Assembly (NCBI GenBank): GCA_950097605.1
Contig: CATNEU010000081.1
Coordinates: 1 to 6,809, forward strand
Length of the DNA stretch: 6,809 bases
Direction of reading: 5' to 3'
Source of the DNA: an uncultured Oscillospiraceae bacterium
GTDB lineage: Bacteria > Bacillota > Clostridia > Oscillospirales > Ruminococcaceae
Part shown: in pieces, positions 5,455-6,809 of the stretch
Numbering within the stretch: position 1 is the stretch's first letter
Layout of the letters: each line of letters opens with the position of its first letter
Notes under the pieces: generated by a model
Seen by the model: only the letters and a program-made list of their open reading frames with translations
The model's database searches: none
What the model was told of the DNA's origin: nothing
Program-made: the position numbers and the translations under genes

Positions 5455-5652
5455 ATGGAAAAACAGAAACACATCAGCATCCGTATTGATGAGGATACTC
5501 TTCGCAAATTTCATTACGTATCAAAGTACGAAGGGCGTTCTGCAAGTGGTCAGATCATGTATCTTATCAACAATTGTATTAGAACCTTTGAAGACAAGAA
5601 TGGCAAAATTGAGTTGCCCGATAGGAAAGAGCCACAGAAAAATAACGATTAA
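5455..5652 (+). CDS. Arc-like ribbon-helix-helix DNA-binding protein, probable local regulator
   Basis: This 65-aa protein has the layout of the Arc/MetJ/CopG ribbon-helix-helix fold. A basic beta strand (KHISIRI, about 5-11) would insert into the DNA major groove. Helix A follows (about 13-25, DEDTLRKFHYVSK), then a turn at EGRS (26-29) and helix B (about 30-46, ASGQIMYLINNCIRTFE). The EGRS..GQI.YLI..CI..FE pattern is typical of Arc-type domains in Firmicutes. A short charged tail (DRKEPQKNND) ends the protein. The ATG at 5455 is preferred; GGTGAT (5446-5451) offers partial anti-Shine-Dalgarno pairing. An upstream GTG at 5437 would add six residues before the strand. Such proteins bind palindromes as paired dimers and are often autoregulators or antitoxins. 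Here the 23-bp palindrome upstream is the obvious target. An antitoxin role is possible, but no typical toxin is adjacent. Confidence 0.85.
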   Translation: MEKQKHISIRIDEDTLRKFHYVSKYEGRSASGQIMYLINNCIRTFEDKNGKIELPDRKEPQKNND

Positions 5653-5698
5653 AAGCAAAAGCCCCCGGACGAAAAATCGTCCGGGGGCTTTGCTTTTA
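5650..5698. terminator. Strong bidirectional intrinsic terminator between convergent genes
   Basis: GCCCCCGGACGA (5661-5672) pairs perfectly with TCGTCCGGGGGC (5677-5688) around an AAAA loop. The stem extends outward as TAAAAGCAAAA against TTTGCTTTTA with one bulged A. T-rich sequence follows on the plus strand, and the mirrored A-rich side gives T-runs on the minus strand. It begins within the stop codon of the ribbon-helix-helix gene and ends 13 bases before the stop of the minus-strand corrinoid activator, so it can end both transcripts. Confidence 0.93.
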
Positions 5699-5710
5699 AA
5701 CTATCAACCT

Positions 5711-6809
5711 CTAAAACAGCATCTCCTCCACATAGGCGTCCTTGAAATACGCGTCCGTGGACAGTTCCAAGCACGTCGTATCCGCCGCGAGCTTCCCCAG
5801 GCGTTTTTGGTTCTCCGGAGCAAAGAGCGCCAGCGCGCCCATGCCCGCGGCGTTTCCCACCACCTCCACTTTGGAAAGCAGCGCGGGTGGAATCAACCCG
5901 ATTGCCGCGGCGCTGCGCGCGCGCAGATGCGCGCCGAAGCCGCCCGCGAGACAGAGGCGCTCCACGTCCGCCGCCGTCCTGCCGGTCCGGTGCAAAAGCG
6001 TGAGAATCCCCGCGCAGACCGCCGCCTTCGCGAGCTGCACCTCGCGGATATCCCCGGCCGTGATCCAAACCGTTTCGGCAAGCCGGAACGCGTTTTGCCC
6101 GTCCATCTGGAACAGGTAAGGACGAGCCGCGGGCGGCGCCTCCTCCGCGGCCAGCAGCCGCCCGGTTTCGTCGAGCGCGCCCGCCGCAAGCATGGCGGCA
6201 ACCGCATCGATCAGGCCCGAGCCGCAGACGCCGGCGGCGGGCTGGCCGCCGATCACCTCGGTGCGCAGCCCCTCCGCGGTCCAGTCCACCCGGCAGATCG
6301 CGCCCGGCGCGCCGCCCATGCCGCACGAGATCTGCGCGCCCTCAAACGCCGGGCCCGCCGCCACCGAACAGCAAACCGCGCCCGTGCGGCTGCCGACCGC
6401 CATCTCGCCGTTGGTGCCCACATCCACATACAGGGTGACTGCCTCCCGGTCATACAGCCCGCACGCCAGCACACCCGCCGAGACGTCGCCGCCCACAAAG
6501 GCGGATATGCAGGGGGCGAGAAACACCGGCGTACCCGGTTGCAGCGCAAGGCCCAGCGACGCGGCGTTCTCCGTCCGGCCAAACAGCGCGGGCGGTGCAA
6601 ACGGCGCGGTCCCCATCGGAGATGGGTCGATTCCCGCAAACAGGCAGAGCATTGTGGTGTTTCCCACCACCGAAACCTGTGCAATCTCTTCCCTGCCAAT
6701 CCCCTGTTGGGCGCAGAGCGCCTGTATCCAGCCGTTGATCCGGTCCGTCACAGCCCTCCGCAGCCGCTCCAGCGCTGTGCAGTCCTCTATACAGGCCTGT
6801 ATGCGCGAG
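5711..6809 (-). CDS. RACo-type corrinoid protein reductive activator, ASKHA ATPase part (N-terminus outside window)
   Basis: The reading frame is open from the right edge to a TAG at 5711-5713, giving 365 visible residues. The nearest start-like codon (GTG at 6751) is internal, because upstream in-frame residues (SRIQACIEDCTALERLRRAV) continue the family's sequence. RACo proteins use ATP to drive one-electron reduction of inactive cob(II)alamin on corrinoid methyl carriers. The ASKHA (DUF4445) C-terminal domain is evident, in visible numbering: VGNTTM at 48-53 followed by the GIDPSPMGTAPFAP stretch, phosphate-binding DVGTNGE at 129-135, AGPAFEGAQISCGM at 151-164, CGSG at 195-198, LAGGFG at 287-292, and VGNAAGMGA at 317-325. 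Most full-length relatives carry an N-terminal [2Fe-2S] domain; it would lie beyond base 6809 and cannot be confirmed. The partner corrinoid protein and methyltransferase are not in this window. Convergent with the regulator gene. Confidence 0.92.
   Translation of the reverse strand, partial: SRIQACIEDCTALERLRRAVTDRINGWIQALCAQQGIGREEIAQVSVVGNTTMLCLFAGIDPSPMGTAPFAPPALFGRTENAASLGLALQPGTPVFLAPCISAFVGGDVSAGVLACGLYDREAVTLYVDVGTNGEMAVGSRTGAVCCSVAAGPAFEGAQISCGMGGAPGAICRVDWTAEGLRTEVIGGQPAAGVCGSGLIDAVAAMLAAGALDETGRLLAAEEAPPAARPYLFQMDGQNAFRLAETVWITAGDIREVQLAKAAVCAGILTLLHRTGRTAADVERLCLAGGFGAHLRARSAAAIGLIPPALLSKVEVVGNAAGMGALALFAPENQKRLGKLAADTTCLELSTDAYFKDAYVEEMLF

Noticed and set aside
5133..5652. Classical type II toxin-antitoxin operon
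   Set aside because: The genes are divergent rather than co-transcribed, and the cysteine-rich protein shows no RelE, MazF, PIN or similar toxin signature. An antitoxin-like regulator is possible but not supported as such.
5649..6326. 225-residue minus-strand frame within the RACo gene
   Set aside because: It is a Gly/Arg-rich out-of-frame shadow; the RACo frame holds all conserved ASKHA motifs and this one runs through the terminator.

Overview
The window looks like a piece of chromosome from a GC-rich Gram-positive anaerobe, most likely a clostridial gut-type bacterium (Oscillospiraceae-like). The clues are strong AGGAGG-type ribosome sites, a MurD end followed by M42 peptidases, an 'aluminum resistance'/methionine gamma-lyase family protein, and a corrinoid-protein activator. 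This assignment rests on gene content and protein style, not on a database match.

Bases 1-4484 hold a compact block of plus-strand genes: the 3' end of murD, two tandem M42 metallo-aminopeptidase paralogs overlapping by 4 bp (ATGA), a GNAT acetyltransferase starting 4 bp after the second peptidase, and a PLP-dependent Met_gamma_lyase family protein behind a 9-bp leader hairpin. Peptide trimming, acylation and sulfur amino acid or related PLP chemistry are plausible jointly expressed housekeeping functions. No single pathway is proven by the layout.

Bases 4485-5132 contain no credible gene. They hold a cluster of a roughly 195-bp dispersed repeat: one copy forward, one diverged copy inverted (tail to tail, about 97 bp apart), and a truncated forward fragment upstream. 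Each full copy keeps a hairpin and a longer-range stem although the paired bases differ between copies, which suggests selection or replication as a structured element.

Bases 5115-5650 are an AT-rich island with two small divergent genes: a 67-aa five-cysteine protein (minus) and a 65-aa ribbon-helix-helix DNA-binding protein (plus). The 118-bp space between them holds a 23-bp perfect palindrome just downstream of an extended -10 promoter for the cysteine-rich gene. A further copy of the palindrome half-site lies in front of the regulator gene. This is the best candidate for a little-described regulatory pair in the window.

A strong, probably bidirectional terminator (5650-5698) separates the island from a minus-strand RACo-type (DUF4445, ASKHA) ATPase that reactivates corrinoid proteins. 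Its N-terminal part lies beyond the right edge.
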